Of a DNA stretch of 64,000 nt, positions 1-9,901 are shown piece by piece. The stretch is from Proteobacteria bacterium ST_bin11. Lineage in GTDB: Bacteria; Pseudomonadota; Gammaproteobacteria; Methylococcales; Methylomonadaceae. A model generated the notes under the pieces. The model saw only the letters and a program-made list of their open reading frames with translations, did not search any database and was not told the origin of the DNA. Both the position numbers and the translations under genes were made by a program. The stretch spans positions 1 through 64,000 of the forward strand of contig MSXO01000020.1 of assembly GCA_002083615.1 (NCBI GenBank). Reading direction: 5' to 3'. Position 1 is the stretch's first letter. Each line of letters starts with the position of its first letter.

Positions 1-3000
1 GTCCGCCGCCGCACAGGCGGCTTAGAAATCGTTTTTTTGTTGCCAGCACGTGACTTAATAGTCCGCCGCCGCACAGGCGGCTTAGAAATTTGGCGCGCTG
101 GATTAACACGCGCTCCGCTCGTCCGCCGCCGCACAGGCGGCTTAGAAATTTTTGACCGAGAATAGCCATGGCGAAATTTAGTCCGCCGCCGCACAGGCGG
201 CTTAGAAATGTGATAAATAATGCTTGACTGTGACCGGTCAGTCCGCCGCCGCACAGGCGGCTTAGAAAAAACGCCAGGCCGACGCGTTGATGAGGAAGTA
301 GTCCGCCGCCGCACAGGCGGCTTAGAAATCGCGCGCTACTGCACAGTATCCGATCCGCAAGTCCGCCGCCGCACAGGCGGCTTAGAAAGGCTACGAGGGT
401 AAAGGCTCCATGGACGACAAGTCCGCCGCCGCACAGGCGGCTTAGAAACATTCCTCGCCGGTGCGCCACTCGATTTCCAGGTCCGCCGCCGCACAGGCGG
501 CTTAGAAAAATACCGTGGCCAGACGCTACCGATATCTTCAGTCCGCCGCCGCACAGGCGGCTTAGAAAACTAAACAACAGGATTTGAGAGCGGTTTTCCC
601 GTCCGCCGCCGCACAGGCGGCTTAGAAATGAACAAAATGTCACGCGCACTGGATACGCCGGTCCGCCGCCGCACAGGCGGCTTAGAAAATAATTTTGAAT
701 ACTGATTACTGCCAGAACCAGTCCGCCGCCGCACAGGCGGCTTAGAAAGACAAAGTTGATTTGCTAATGCCGTCTATCGCGTCCGCCGCCGCACAGGCGG
801 CTTAGAAAATTACCCTGCTAGACAACGCGGACTTATCCACGTCCGCCGCCGCACAGGCGGCTTAGAAATGTTTCGGTTGCGCAACGATTTTTTGAATGTA
901 GTCCGCCGCCGCACAGGCGGCTTAGAAATTTTAGCGAACAAGGATGTTTAACTATCACTGGTCCGCCGCCGCACAGGCGGCTTAGAAATTTAGATGTACA
1001 GGGCATTATGAACCATCTAGGTCCGCCGCCGCACAGGCGGCTTAGAAAAATAGCAAAAGACCCTAGCAAGTAACCGATAAGTCCGCCGCCGCACAGGCGG
1101 CTTAGAAACATTAAAACCAGTCAACACAGACGACGAAAACCGTCCGCCGCCGCACAGGCGGCTTAGAAAAAATAATTACGAGTGAACCTTGCATAAGTCA
1201 CGTCCGCCGCCGCACAGGCGGCTTAGAAATTCATCGAGCACACCATTGTAGAGTTGCCGAAGTCCGCCGCCGCACAGGCGGCTTAGAAAACGAGATAACG
1301 TAAAAGCTTGATTAGCCGCAAGTCCGCCGCCGCACAGGCGGCTTAGAAAGATCATATATATAACGCATGACGGACGCGGAAGTCCGCCGCCGCACAGGCG
1401 GCTTAGAAAGCATTGCAACGCTTTGTGACGACACAAAGCTAGTCCGCCGCCGCACAGGCGGCTTAGAAATAACGGTATCGTTTATACGCTCCGCAATGGT
1501 GGTCCGCCGCCGCACAGGCGGCTTAGAAAGTATGCAACCACCCCGCCATCCGCCTCAAATTGTCCGCCGCCGCACAGGCGGCTTAGAAATAACTAATGGC
1601 CGAATCTTACCGCGACCGCTGGTCCGCCGCCGCACAGGCGGCTTAGAAATCAGCGGAAGGCGACAAAAGCAAGGCCGAGGCGTCCGCCGCCGCACAGGCG
1701 GCTTAGAAAAGTACTCGGTGGCGTTTAAAAAGTCGTCGACCGTCCGCCGCCGCACAGGCGGCTTAGAAATTGATCTTGAGCAAAATCCGCCGCTAACTCT
1801 TGTCCGCCGCCGCACAGGCGGCTTAGAAAACAAACGCAAAGCCAATTGGCGTAATGATTCGGTCCGCCGCCGCACAGGCGGCTTAGAAAACATTTTGCGG
1901 CATACGTTCGCTAGCCATTTTGTCCGCCGCCGCACAGGCGGCTTAGAAATGCATTTACCAGCCTCACCGCCGCTGTTGATTGTCCGCCGCCGCACAGGCG
2001 GCTTAGAAATATACTTTTGCGGTCGTTCTCGTTAGTTCTGCGTCCGCCGCCGCACAGGCGGCTTAGAAAGTGGTTCTTTATATCCTCTTCCTGATGGTGT
2101 TGTCCGCCGCCGCACAGGCGGCTTAGAAATAGATATTTCGTCGGCAGAACGGGACAGCAGGGTCCGCCGCCGCACAGGCGGCTTAGAAATAGGTTTGAGG
2201 ATTTGGCCGTATTGCCGCCTGGTCCGCCGCCGCACAGGCGGCTTAGAAACAGACGCCGTTTGCGGACGCGGCCAAGGTGAAAGTCCGCCGCCGCACAGGC
2301 GGCTTAGAAATCTTTTTCGTTCTACGCGCTGGTATCTTAGCCGTCCGCCGCCGCACAGGCGGCTTAGAAAAATGGAGAATAATTAAAAGAAGAATCATCC
2401 TCGTCCGCCGCCGCACAGGCGGCTTAGAAATTAGAAAATGCCCTTTATTGGCAGAATCAAAGGTCCGCCGCCGCACAGGCGGCTTAGAAATAAAAAACTA
2501 CAAATTTATCAAAATTAGTCAAGTCCGCCGCCGCACAGGCGGCTTAGAAATTAATAACTTCAGGCTTTGCGCCGCGAGGGATGTCCGCCGCCGCACAGGC
2601 GGCTTAGAAATACTAGACACCGTTCGAGAACTAAACCCACTGGGTCCGCCGCCGCACAGGCGGCTTAGAAAAAACGTTATGAGGTTTTGTTACTGTCTCG
2701 CGTGTCCGCCGCCGCACAGGCGGCTTAGAAAGTTGATAGTTAACGTCTAGTTTTCGTTGATGGGTCCGCCGCCGCACAGGCGGCTTAGAAATCATAAATT
2801 AATAAAAGAAAAGAGAAACGATTGTCCGCCGCCGCACAGGCGGCTTAGAAATGCCGGAACAAAACGAAGCGATGACACCGGATGTCCGCCGCCGCACAGG
2901 CGGCTTAGAAAGAAATACACGTTATTGGCCGTCGTCATCATGCGTCCGCCGCCGCACAGGCGGCTTAGAAATACCGTTGATGGGTATTTGGAATCGGGTC

Positions 3001-5552
3001 GCTGTCCGCCGCCGCACAGGCGGCTTAGAAATATCTAACCCCTAAAACATTGCAAAACCAAGTGTCCGCCGCCGCACAGGCGGCTTAGAAATCCTGAAGA
3101 TTCATCTAAATTCATGATGAATTGTCCGCCGCCGCACAGGCGGCTTAGAAATGTTCACGATTGCGATTAAAGAATGGGGGATGGTCCGCCGCCGCACAGG
3201 CGGCTTAGAAATATCGCAGTTGTAAACCCTCCATTGATAACCCGTCCGCCGCCGCACAGGCGGCTTAGAAAGATTATGCTAACGTTCGTTGGCGGTATCG
3301 CGGGTCCGCCGCCGCACAGGCGGCTTAGAAAATGAACCCACGCGCAACGTGTGGGGACCGGATGTCCGCCGCCGCACAGGCGGCTTAGAAATTACAAGAG
3401 CTATTAGGCCATGCCAACATTAAGTCCGCCGCCGCACAGGCGGCTTAGAAAATTTTGATTAGACGACGAACCAGCATAAAGCCGTCCGCCGCCGCACAGG
3501 CGGCTTAGAAATACTTTATGCACCAGTTTTAGGGTTATCGCTTGTCCGCCGCCGCACAGGCGGCTTAGAAAATAAAGAATATGAATATTGCGGAAATTAC
3601 CCAGTCCGCCGCCGCACAGGCGGCTTAGAAAGCAACGGTAGCATTGCGTGTTGCATTCGCCCTGTCCGCCGCCGCACAGGCGGCTTAGAAAATTGTTGTT
3701 CATCTAAAGTTATCGACGTTCCAGTCCGCCGCCGCACAGGCGGCTTAGAAATGTAGGTACTGCCTACATACTTTTAACCGAAAGTCCGCCGCCGCACAGG
3801 CGGCTTAGAAATGATTGAAATATTTAGTGCGAGCGGCAATACCGTCCGCCGCCGCACAGGCGGCTTAGAAAGGCCTTATATTTACTTGCACTTTCAGGTT
3901 TGTGTCCGCCGCCGCACAGGCGGCTTAGAAAAAAATACATGCGTATGCGTCGTATTAATACCGGTCCGCCGCCGCACAGGCGGCTTAGAAATTTTGAATC
4001 TTTGTAGTGCCTATGCTCTTTGAGTCCGCCGCCGCACAGGCGGCTTAGAAAATGAGTTAATAATTTGATGGTTTCCTCGACGCGTCCGCCGCCGCACAGG
4101 CGGCTTAGAAAGGAGGCATTATCAAAAAAATGAGGGGATGCGCGTCCGCCGCCGCACAGGCGGCTTAGAAAATATCAATGCCGCTTTGCAGATTGATGTT
4201 TAGGTCCGCCGCCGCACAGGCGGCTTAGAAAGGTTTAATAATTACCTTTTGAATCATGCTTAAGTCCGCCGCCGCACAGGCGGCTTAGAAATGATGTTAT
4301 CGCATTATAGGCAAGCTGCTGATTGTCCGCCGCCGCACAGGCGGCTTAGAAATAAAATCAGATCACGGTTGTCAATATAAGCCGGTCCGCCGCCGCACAG
4401 GCGGCTTAGAAAGTTGGGGAGCTTTTCCCATTGGGTTTGAAGTGGTCCGCCGCCGCACAGGCGGCTTAGAAATTATATACATCGAGCAAAGCAAATCCCA
4501 TAGGGTCCGCCGCCGCACAGGCGGCTTAGAAATTACTCGGTCTATCTTTTGATGTTTTCGCGGGGTCCGCCGCCGCACAGGCGGCTTAGAAATGGGGCGC
4601 TATTAACGAGAATACTATGCCGGGGTCCGCCGCCGCACAGGCGGCTTAGAAATCGTCAGACCCGCACAACAGCCCATGAGCCGCGTCCGCCGCCGCACAG
4701 GCGGCTTAGAAAAATATGACGAATTTTCTTTATTCGCAAACAATGTCCGCCGCCGCACAGGCGGCTTAGAAAAAAATGGATTGATGTACGTGGGCGAATC
4801 ATCGGTCCGCCGCCGCACAGGCGGCTTAGAAAATTATGAGTTCATGGATCTTATCCACGACAAAGTCCGCCGCCGCACAGGCGGCTTAGAAAGCAGAGAT
4901 ATTAGGTGTGACACCTGAAGAGGTGTCCGCCGCCGCACAGGCGGCTTAGAAATTTGTTTTGGTTAACCCACTCTTGTTCGGCTGGTCCGCCGCCGCACAG
5001 GCGGCTTAGAAAAGCTTAACCGCCGCTGTTGACTTCTCCACAGTGTCCGCCGCCGCACAGGCGGCTTAGAAATCGCTTTCAGGCCATCCGCGCTGCTCTC
5101 TTAAGTCCGCCGCCGCACAGGCGGCTTAGAAATGTTTCACGATCCACCGATTTTGTCGTGAAATGTCCGCCGCCGCACAGGCGGCTTAGAAAAATGGTAT
5201 TGGGCGATGCGGTAGCTCCTAGCGGTCCGCCGCCGCACAGGCGGCTTAGAAAATGGTGCAGCTGCAAGCCGGCCACGGCGAACTGTCCGCCGCCGCACAG
5301 GCGGCTTAGAAAAAGTCAAAGAACTGTCTTGTGCCTATCGCTACGTCCGCCGCCGCACAGGCGGCTTAGAAAATCTGGAGCCAACGCGCAGCGGCCCGGT
5401 CGCGGTCCGCCGCCGCACAGGCGGCTTAGAAATATCATGGCTGCAATTTTCACCGCTGTAGACTGTCCGCCGCCGCACAGGCGGCTTAGAAAAGCGGCGT
5501 GTCGCTTGCAGACTCCATGAATACGTCCGCCGCCGCACAGGCGGCTTAGAAA
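1..5552 (+). CRISPR. Type I-F CRISPR array, 93 repeats, open at the left edge
   Basis: A 28-nt repeat (GTCCGCCGCC...GGCGGCTTAGAAA) recurs 93 times, with 92 spacers between the copies. The period is 60 nt except at four places (unit starts 1081 to 1142, 2222 to 2283, 2583 to 2644, 4264 to 4325), where the spacer is 33 instead of 32 nt. The inner stem CCGCC/GGCGG and the 3' end TTAGAAA match the type I-F repeat family, whose crRNA 5' handle comes from the repeat 3' end. The transcript should therefore run on the plus strand, with the leader left of base 1. All copies read identical to me, including the last (5525-5552), where decay is usual. No cas gene or leader lies in the window. I saw no duplicated spacer by eye. 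Confidence 0.98.
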
Positions 5553-5735
5553 TACTAATGTCTTACAGTGCGGGAAACACTTCCCGGAAAATTATGGCAA
5601 TCGTTCACTGACAGAGCAGTAGATTGCGCGCCGATTCGCCATTTTTGCTGCAACTCGCGGTCGAGACCAAGCGGATCAGCACCGCGACACAACCCCCGCG
5701 CAGTGTTTATTCGTCCCCCTACAAACAAACAGGTA

Positions 5736-5782
5736 ACCCTACCAGAGTAGGGTGTCGGAACGCTAGGCAGGTTTGTTAACAT
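5736..5782 (+). promoter_or_regulatory. Palindromic operator plus -10 element before the HAF-repeat PEP-CTERM gene
   Basis: ACCCTAC-CAGA-GTAGGGT (5736-5753) is a perfect 7-bp inverted repeat with a 4-nt centre. Exactly 23 nt later comes TAACAT (5777-5782), a plausible sigma-70 -10 hexamer 49 nt before the ATG. No good -35 box is seen, which suits an activator-dependent promoter. The same layout, palindrome then 23 nt then hexamer, occurs at 10834-10880. The LuxR-type regulator at 11001 is a candidate ligand by proximity only. The rest of 5553-5831 holds nothing else I recognise. Confidence 0.45.
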
Positions 5783-5831
5783 GTATTTATAAGTCCACTA
5801 TTGGACCGACAATTTTAAACAGGAATTTGCC

Positions 5832-6884
5832 ATGAAAATCAGTCTGAAATCCCTTGCACTAGGCTTATTACTGCCGGTATTCCCGGCTCACGCCAGTGTT
5901 ATGTATACCTTGGTGGACCTAATGCCGGAGAATACCTCAATAAACTCGGGAGCCGTTTCTATTAATGAATTAGGACATGTTCTGGGTTTTACCGGGGGTG
6001 GTGAAAGTTTTGTTTACAAAGATAACAATTTGACCATGCTGTCTGCACCCAGATATTCCAGCCTTACCGGGATTAATTCAAACGGTGTGGTGGTAGGCAA
6101 TTCCGCCGGGCGCGGCATAGTGCACAGCAATGGCGTTACTCAGATAATCGGCGGTTTCAGCGGCAGTCCTTTTTCCAGTGTGGCCAATGGCATCAATGAC
6201 GCCGGGCAGGTCGTCGGCAGTGCCTGGAATACCGAAGGAAATCAGCGAGCCACTATTGCCAGTAATGGAAGTTTGACTGATTTGGGGGCGTTGAACGGTG
6301 GTAGCTGGAGTGCGGGTAATGCGATCAACAGCAGTGGTCAGGTAACCGGCGCGAGTCAGACAGCGTATGGTGCTCACGCTTTTGTCACGCGTAACGGCCA
6401 AATGGTTGATCTAGGCGCGTTTGCCTGGGGTACCAGCACAGGCTATGCCATAAATGACGCGGGCCAGGTAGCCGGTACATCCCATGTAACCAGCAACGAA
6501 AAGCATGCGTTCATTACCACAGTTGACGATCAGATGATTGATATTGGTCTGGCCGGCTATAGCAGCGAGGCTTTTGGCATCAATAATACCGGTCAAGCAG
6601 TTGGATATTTTGGCGACAATTCCGGCGGGGCGAAACGAGCTTTCGTCACCATTAACGGTGTCATGACCGACCTGAATACGCTGATTTCAGCAAGTCTCGG
6701 TTGGACGCTGACAACGGCTTACGATGTCAATAATAGCGGGCAAATTGTTGGTGTGGGTATTGCCGCGAATGGTGTTCAGCGTGCCTTTCTATTAAATCCG
6801 GTTACTTCTGTGCCAATACCCGGCGCGATCTGGTTGTTTGGTTCGATGTTGCTGGGTGTCGTTTCGCATCGCTTGCGTGCTTAG
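5832..6884 (+). CDS. HAF-repeat extracellular protein with PEP-CTERM-like C-terminus
   Basis: The 350-residue protein starts with a signal peptide (about 1-22, ending AHA-S) and consists of repeated units of roughly 45-50 residues carrying the pattern INDAGQVVG...RAF, as in the HAF-type extracellular repeat family. It ends with VPIPGAIWLFGSMLLG followed by HRLRA: a proline-containing motif, a hydrophobic helix and a basic tail. This is the layout of PEP-CTERM signals recognised by exosortase and predicts sorting to the cell surface. An AGGA box precedes the ATG. The gene stands alone downstream of the CRISPR array, and no exosortase lies in the window. The molecular role of HAF repeats is not known to me. 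Confidence 0.85.
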   Translation: MKISLKSLALGLLLPVFPAHASVMYTLVDLMPENTSINSGAVSINELGHVLGFTGGGESFVYKDNNLTMLSAPRYSSLTGINSNGVVVGNSAGRGIVHSNGVTQIIGGFSGSPFSSVANGINDAGQVVGSAWNTEGNQRATIASNGSLTDLGALNGGSWSAGNAINSSGQVTGASQTAYGAHAFVTRNGQMVDLGAFAWGTSTGYAINDAGQVAGTSHVTSNEKHAFITTVDDQMIDIGLAGYSSEAFGINNTGQAVGYFGDNSGGAKRAFVTINGVMTDLNTLISASLGWTLTTAYDVNNSGQIVGVGIAANGVQRAFLLNPVTSVPIPGAIWLFGSMLLGVVSHRLRA

Positions 6885-7292
6885 TTCTGACGCTAGCCGA
6901 GTCTTAGCAGCCTATTTACCCCGGCCATTAACTTCTCTGTGGCCTTCATTACCGCGAAAGCGGAGAGCCGCGCGGCAATCCACTGCCGCAATGGGGCTCC
7001 TGCCCGCGCGGCACTGACTATATGAAAGGGCTGGATAATAGCTATTGCTTTCGTCTGTCTGACCAAGCGCTCAAGTAAGGCAACGATGTAAGAAGACTAT
7101 AACCGAACGACCGCAGTATTGGGGAGCGAGAAAAATGCGCCAATCATGGCGCCCTTCGGAAAGACAACCGATAACATTCGCTCCCTTAGGTCGTTAGACG
7201 GCGCTAATGTGCCGCAGATTAGCTGTGCGTTAGGCATATCTTCACGCTCCTATGCCCTGCGTTTCCTTATTTCGGAGCGGTGGAGAATCAAA
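6885..7292. other. Intergenic, 408 nt, hairpins only
   Basis: No convincing gene. Two hairpins stand out: CCGCGCGG near 6970 paired with an identical self-complementary CCGCGCGG near 7010, and GCGCCA-ATCA-TGGCGC near 7136-7151. The first may help terminate the upstream gene. An open frame from 7119 runs into the lipoprotein gene, but its first 58 codons have no visible ribosome binding site or protein-like character. Confidence 0.4.
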
Positions 7293-7685
7293 ATGGTACA
7301 AAAACTTCTGACGGTAACGCTCTTGTTGATGCTGTCTGGTTGCGCAACAACCGCAAATAATACTTCCGCTCAAGGAAGCAACAAAGCCGAGGGCAAAATA
7401 TCAATGGCTATTGGCCGTGAAATTGGCAATTTTAAAATCGCCAGTGCTCAGGCAACGGAGGCTCCAGCCGGATATAACGGCATGCAGTACACCGTTAAAA
7501 CCGACGATGGAGCCACCTTCAAATGTGAAATATTGGAGCCATCCGGTTTAGGGAAAGTCGCGACTTGGGGCATGGCAAGTGGGGCGGACGCTATGTGCAC
7601 CGATTTCACCAAAGGAGCAAAGGACGTAGGGAAAACCAACAAGGCAAACTGCAACGCTTTGCTGCTTGCCGCAGGCAAATGCTGA
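7293..7685 (+). CDS. Small secreted lipoprotein, unknown function
   Basis: The 130-residue product begins with a lipoprotein signal (MVQKLLTVTLLLMLSGC): the LSGC lipobox predicts cleavage and lipidation at Cys17. The mature part is short, has a Ser/Asn/Thr-rich linker, then a compact domain with cysteines in FKCEI, DAMCTDF and KANCNALL and a C-terminal Cys, so disulfides are likely. The start was chosen because GGAG lies 8 nt upstream and the signal peptide begins here. The longer frame from 7119 adds no plausible sequence. I do not recognise the domain family. Confidence 0.7.
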   Translation: MVQKLLTVTLLLMLSGCATTANNTSAQGSNKAEGKISMAIGREIGNFKIASAQATEAPAGYNGMQYTVKTDDGATFKCEILEPSGLGKVATWGMASGADAMCTDFTKGAKDVGKTNKANCNALLLAAGKC

Positions 7686-7887
7686 CCTAAAGCCCTGCCC
7701 TGGACCTAGGTTTATTGTCGCGGCAGATGAGGCGCTGGCGATCAATACACTCGATGCTCAGGCAAAAATGCTGTGCGGATTATTTGCCAGTTGGCTGCGC
7801 GGCCAAAGCGGGGGTGATGCCTGTAACACCAGTTCTAAATCAGTTAACAGTTTTTCAAACAGTTCTGACACGTAAGGAGTACTCAAA

Positions 7888-8414
7888 ATGAAATTAAGAA
7901 ATACTACTGCCCACTACTTTTTGATGTTCATCATTCTACTTGCCGCGGCTTCCAAAGCAGTGATTGCAGCGCCGATAAGCATTGATTTAACGTCGAGTAC
8001 CTGGCTGGTTTCAGGTGTGGATTGTAGAGGGCCACATGGCATAGTTCGACTCTGATTTTTGAAACGCAAACAGCAACAGGCGATAACCTCGTCTTAACGG
8101 GCTATTTTGACTGGTTGGGAAGCAATGGCGCATTTGGTCGCGAGCGATTCACCGGCGTTTTACTCTCAAATCGCGAAATCGAATTCTCAGGATATGAAAT
8201 CGTCCAGCCGGCATCGGGGATCGGACTCACCAATTACTTTGCAATTTAGGCTGACTCGGGTACGGAGATAATCAATGGCTCTTGGGATGGATCCGTTATT
8301 CCGAGCAACGATTGGTCAGCTAGATTAGCGCCGGTTCCATTGCCTGCCGCAGTATGGCCGTTTCTATCGGGTCTGCTGGCTTTAGGTGCGCTTAAATTCA
8401 AAAAGCGCACCTAG
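7888..8414 (+). pseudogene. PEP-CTERM protein gene, broken by a frameshift and an amber codon
   Basis: A good AAGGAG site precedes the ATG at 7888, which opens a signal-peptide-like sequence (MKLRNTTAHYFLMFIILLAA) and reads SIDLTSSTWLVSG before stopping at TGA 8053-8055. The protein resumes in another frame from about 8043 (TLIFETQTATGD...), is interrupted by TAG at 8247-8249, and continues through NGSWDGSVIPSNDWSARLA to a clear PEP-CTERM end, VPLPAAVWPFLSGLLALG plus FKKRT, with the stop at 8412-8414. One shift and one substitution separate this from an intact gene of about 175 codons. The breaks could be real decay or sequencing error. Its neighbour on the right is also a decayed gene. Confidence 0.8.
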
Positions 8415-8447
8415 CTCATTCATCGGTAAGAAGGTGAATTCGGAGTA

Positions 8448-8821
8448 GACCTTTCCAAGGGCCGAGGACAAACGCGATCCCTGGGCACCCCGGCTGTCAA
8501 GGATCGCATCGTACAGACAGCGGTTAAACTCGTTGCCGAACCGATCTTCGAGATGACGCTCCTGGCGACCATCTGCGGATTTCGTCCCGGTCGGCTGTGC
8601 AAGGGTGCCTTGCGGGAAGTTGATCGACTGCTCAAGGCGTCGGCTAAACCTAATTGGTAGATGCCGACCTGAAAGTTGAAGTCGACATCATTCCGCATAA
8701 AGGATTGATGATCGGTGAAACCCTGATCAGTGACGGAAGACTGCTAGAGTTATTGCGAAGCTGCTTGGAGCAGGACATTCTCGACCACCGGATTTGCCGG
8801 ATAAACTCATCAAATCAGTAG
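8448..8821 (+). pseudogene. ltrA: Remnant of a group II intron reverse transcriptase/maturase
   Basis: Frame 1 (8448-8660) reads SLGTPAVKDRIVQTAVKLV, then AEPIFE and CGFRPGR, matching the conserved start of group II intron RTs (RPLGIPTVxDRxVQ..LEPIFE..SYGFRPGR). After TAG 8658-8660 the match continues in another frame (8657-8821) as VDADLKVEVDIIPHKGLM and ISDGRLLELL...LEQDILD, matching VDADIKxYFDxIPHxxLM of the next RT block. The YADD catalytic block, the maturase domain and the HNH domain are gone, so it cannot be active. The intron RNA itself is not recognisable here. This is a scar of an old retroelement insertion inside the PEP-CTERM patch. Confidence 0.78.
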
Positions 8822-8828
8822 GCAAGGG

Positions 8829-9626
8829 CTAGCCGATGGCCGAAACAAGCTCCCGTTTCCCGCCACTTGTAGTCGCCGCGGTTTTGCTGCGCAGTCCAAA
8901 GCCCAACCAACTTAAACCGGACAGGAATAGCACTACCGATGCCGGCAGCGGGACCGGAGCGTAACCGTATTGCAAATGGTCCACCTCCCAATTGTTTTTG
9001 CCGGGCATGGAAATTCGAATTGCGGAAATACCGCCGGCGTTTATGACACCGAAAAAACGGTCCTCGCCAGTGGTGCGCGAAATGCTGGAATCTCCCAGCG
9101 AGTATGGGCCGATAACGCCCAACGAATTACCCAAATGATCGAATGCTTCAAAGATTGTGTTTTCCACCAAATCGACCGCTCGCGGGGTGCCGCCGTTATT
9201 TCGCCCCACATCGGTCCAAACGATTCCGGCGTGCGTGGGTAGGACTCCACCCAGCGCCGCAGCGGAAAAATCGAAGGTAAAACTGCTGGTTCTAAAATTG
9301 CTGAACAAACTTCTAGTTTGACCGCTGGCAACTCCGTCGATCAGACCATCGTCACCATCCACCGAATCACTGAACGCGGTGGTAATGCCGGTGGTCGCCA
9401 GTTCGCCTAGGCTTACTCCAGGCGTGTTCAACGCGCCATCTTCAAAGTCTTCGAGGTGGAAATATCCGAAATTCTGTCCCTGGAAAGGGCTATCTGCAGC
9501 GCTTGTGTAAGCGCTCGGTCCCAGGAATATCGGCGTCGCGCCAGCCGAATAAGGCAGCGCAGCGAAGAGCGCGATCGCCGTTAATTTGCCAATCCCATTT
9601 ACTGGGTAGTTAGTATTCCACATCAT
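8829..9626 (-). CDS. PEP-CTERM surface protein, 265 aa
   Basis: Signal peptide (about 1-30, ending SAGA-TP), a soluble beta-rich middle of about 200 residues with FEDGALNTPGVS and DSVDGDDGLIDG stretches, and a sorting end VPLPASVVLFLSGLSWLGFG with a basic tail. About 15 residues (TTSGGKRELVSAIG) follow the basic cluster, longer than usual for this signal. AGGAG lies 4-7 nt before two adjacent ATG codons; the first is used here. The 275 nt upstream (9627-9901) hold its promoter region, including a GTGCA-C-TGCAC palindrome near 9656, and nothing else I recognise. The exact function of the middle domain is unknown. Confidence 0.85.
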   Translation of the reverse strand: MMWNTNYPVNGIGKLTAIALFAALPYSAGATPIFLGPSAYTSAADSPFQGQNFGYFHLEDFEDGALNTPGVSLGELATTGITTAFSDSVDGDDGLIDGVASGQTRSLFSNFRTSSFTFDFSAAALGGVLPTHAGIVWTDVGRNNGGTPRAVDLVENTIFEAFDHLGNSLGVIGPYSLGDSSISRTTGEDRFFGVINAGGISAIRISMPGKNNWEVDHLQYGYAPVPLPASVVLFLSGLSWLGFGLRSKTAATTSGGKRELVSAIG

Positions 9627-9901
9627 TTTTCTCCTAGTTTGCTATGTATGAAAAGTGCACTGCACCCATTCGCTGGTGGAAGGCGCCGTTACATCTTTTT
9701 CGTCCCGAATTGCAAAATTGGCCTGTTACAAACACAGGCTCATCGAATCGGCACAGAGTACGGTGTTTACTAATCGGGCCTCGTCTATCCTTCCTTCCGC
9801 CAATAACGGAAAACCCGGCACCGAGCCTGGAGTCCCGCTATCGAAAGAATGACGAATACCGAGCCTTCAACAAAAAAAGTCTTCAGTCGGCAACGTATTC
9901 C

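Noticed and set aside
220..5538. Open frames on both strands inside the CRISPR array, rich in VRRRTGGLE, SKPPVRRRT or SRLCGGG
   Set aside because: They are translations of the 28-nt repeat; the 60-nt unit is a multiple of three, so frames stay open through repeats. Not genes.
7666..7875. 69-codon frame after the lipoprotein gene
   Set aside because: Overlaps the lipoprotein end in another frame; no ribosome site, signal or recognisable composition.
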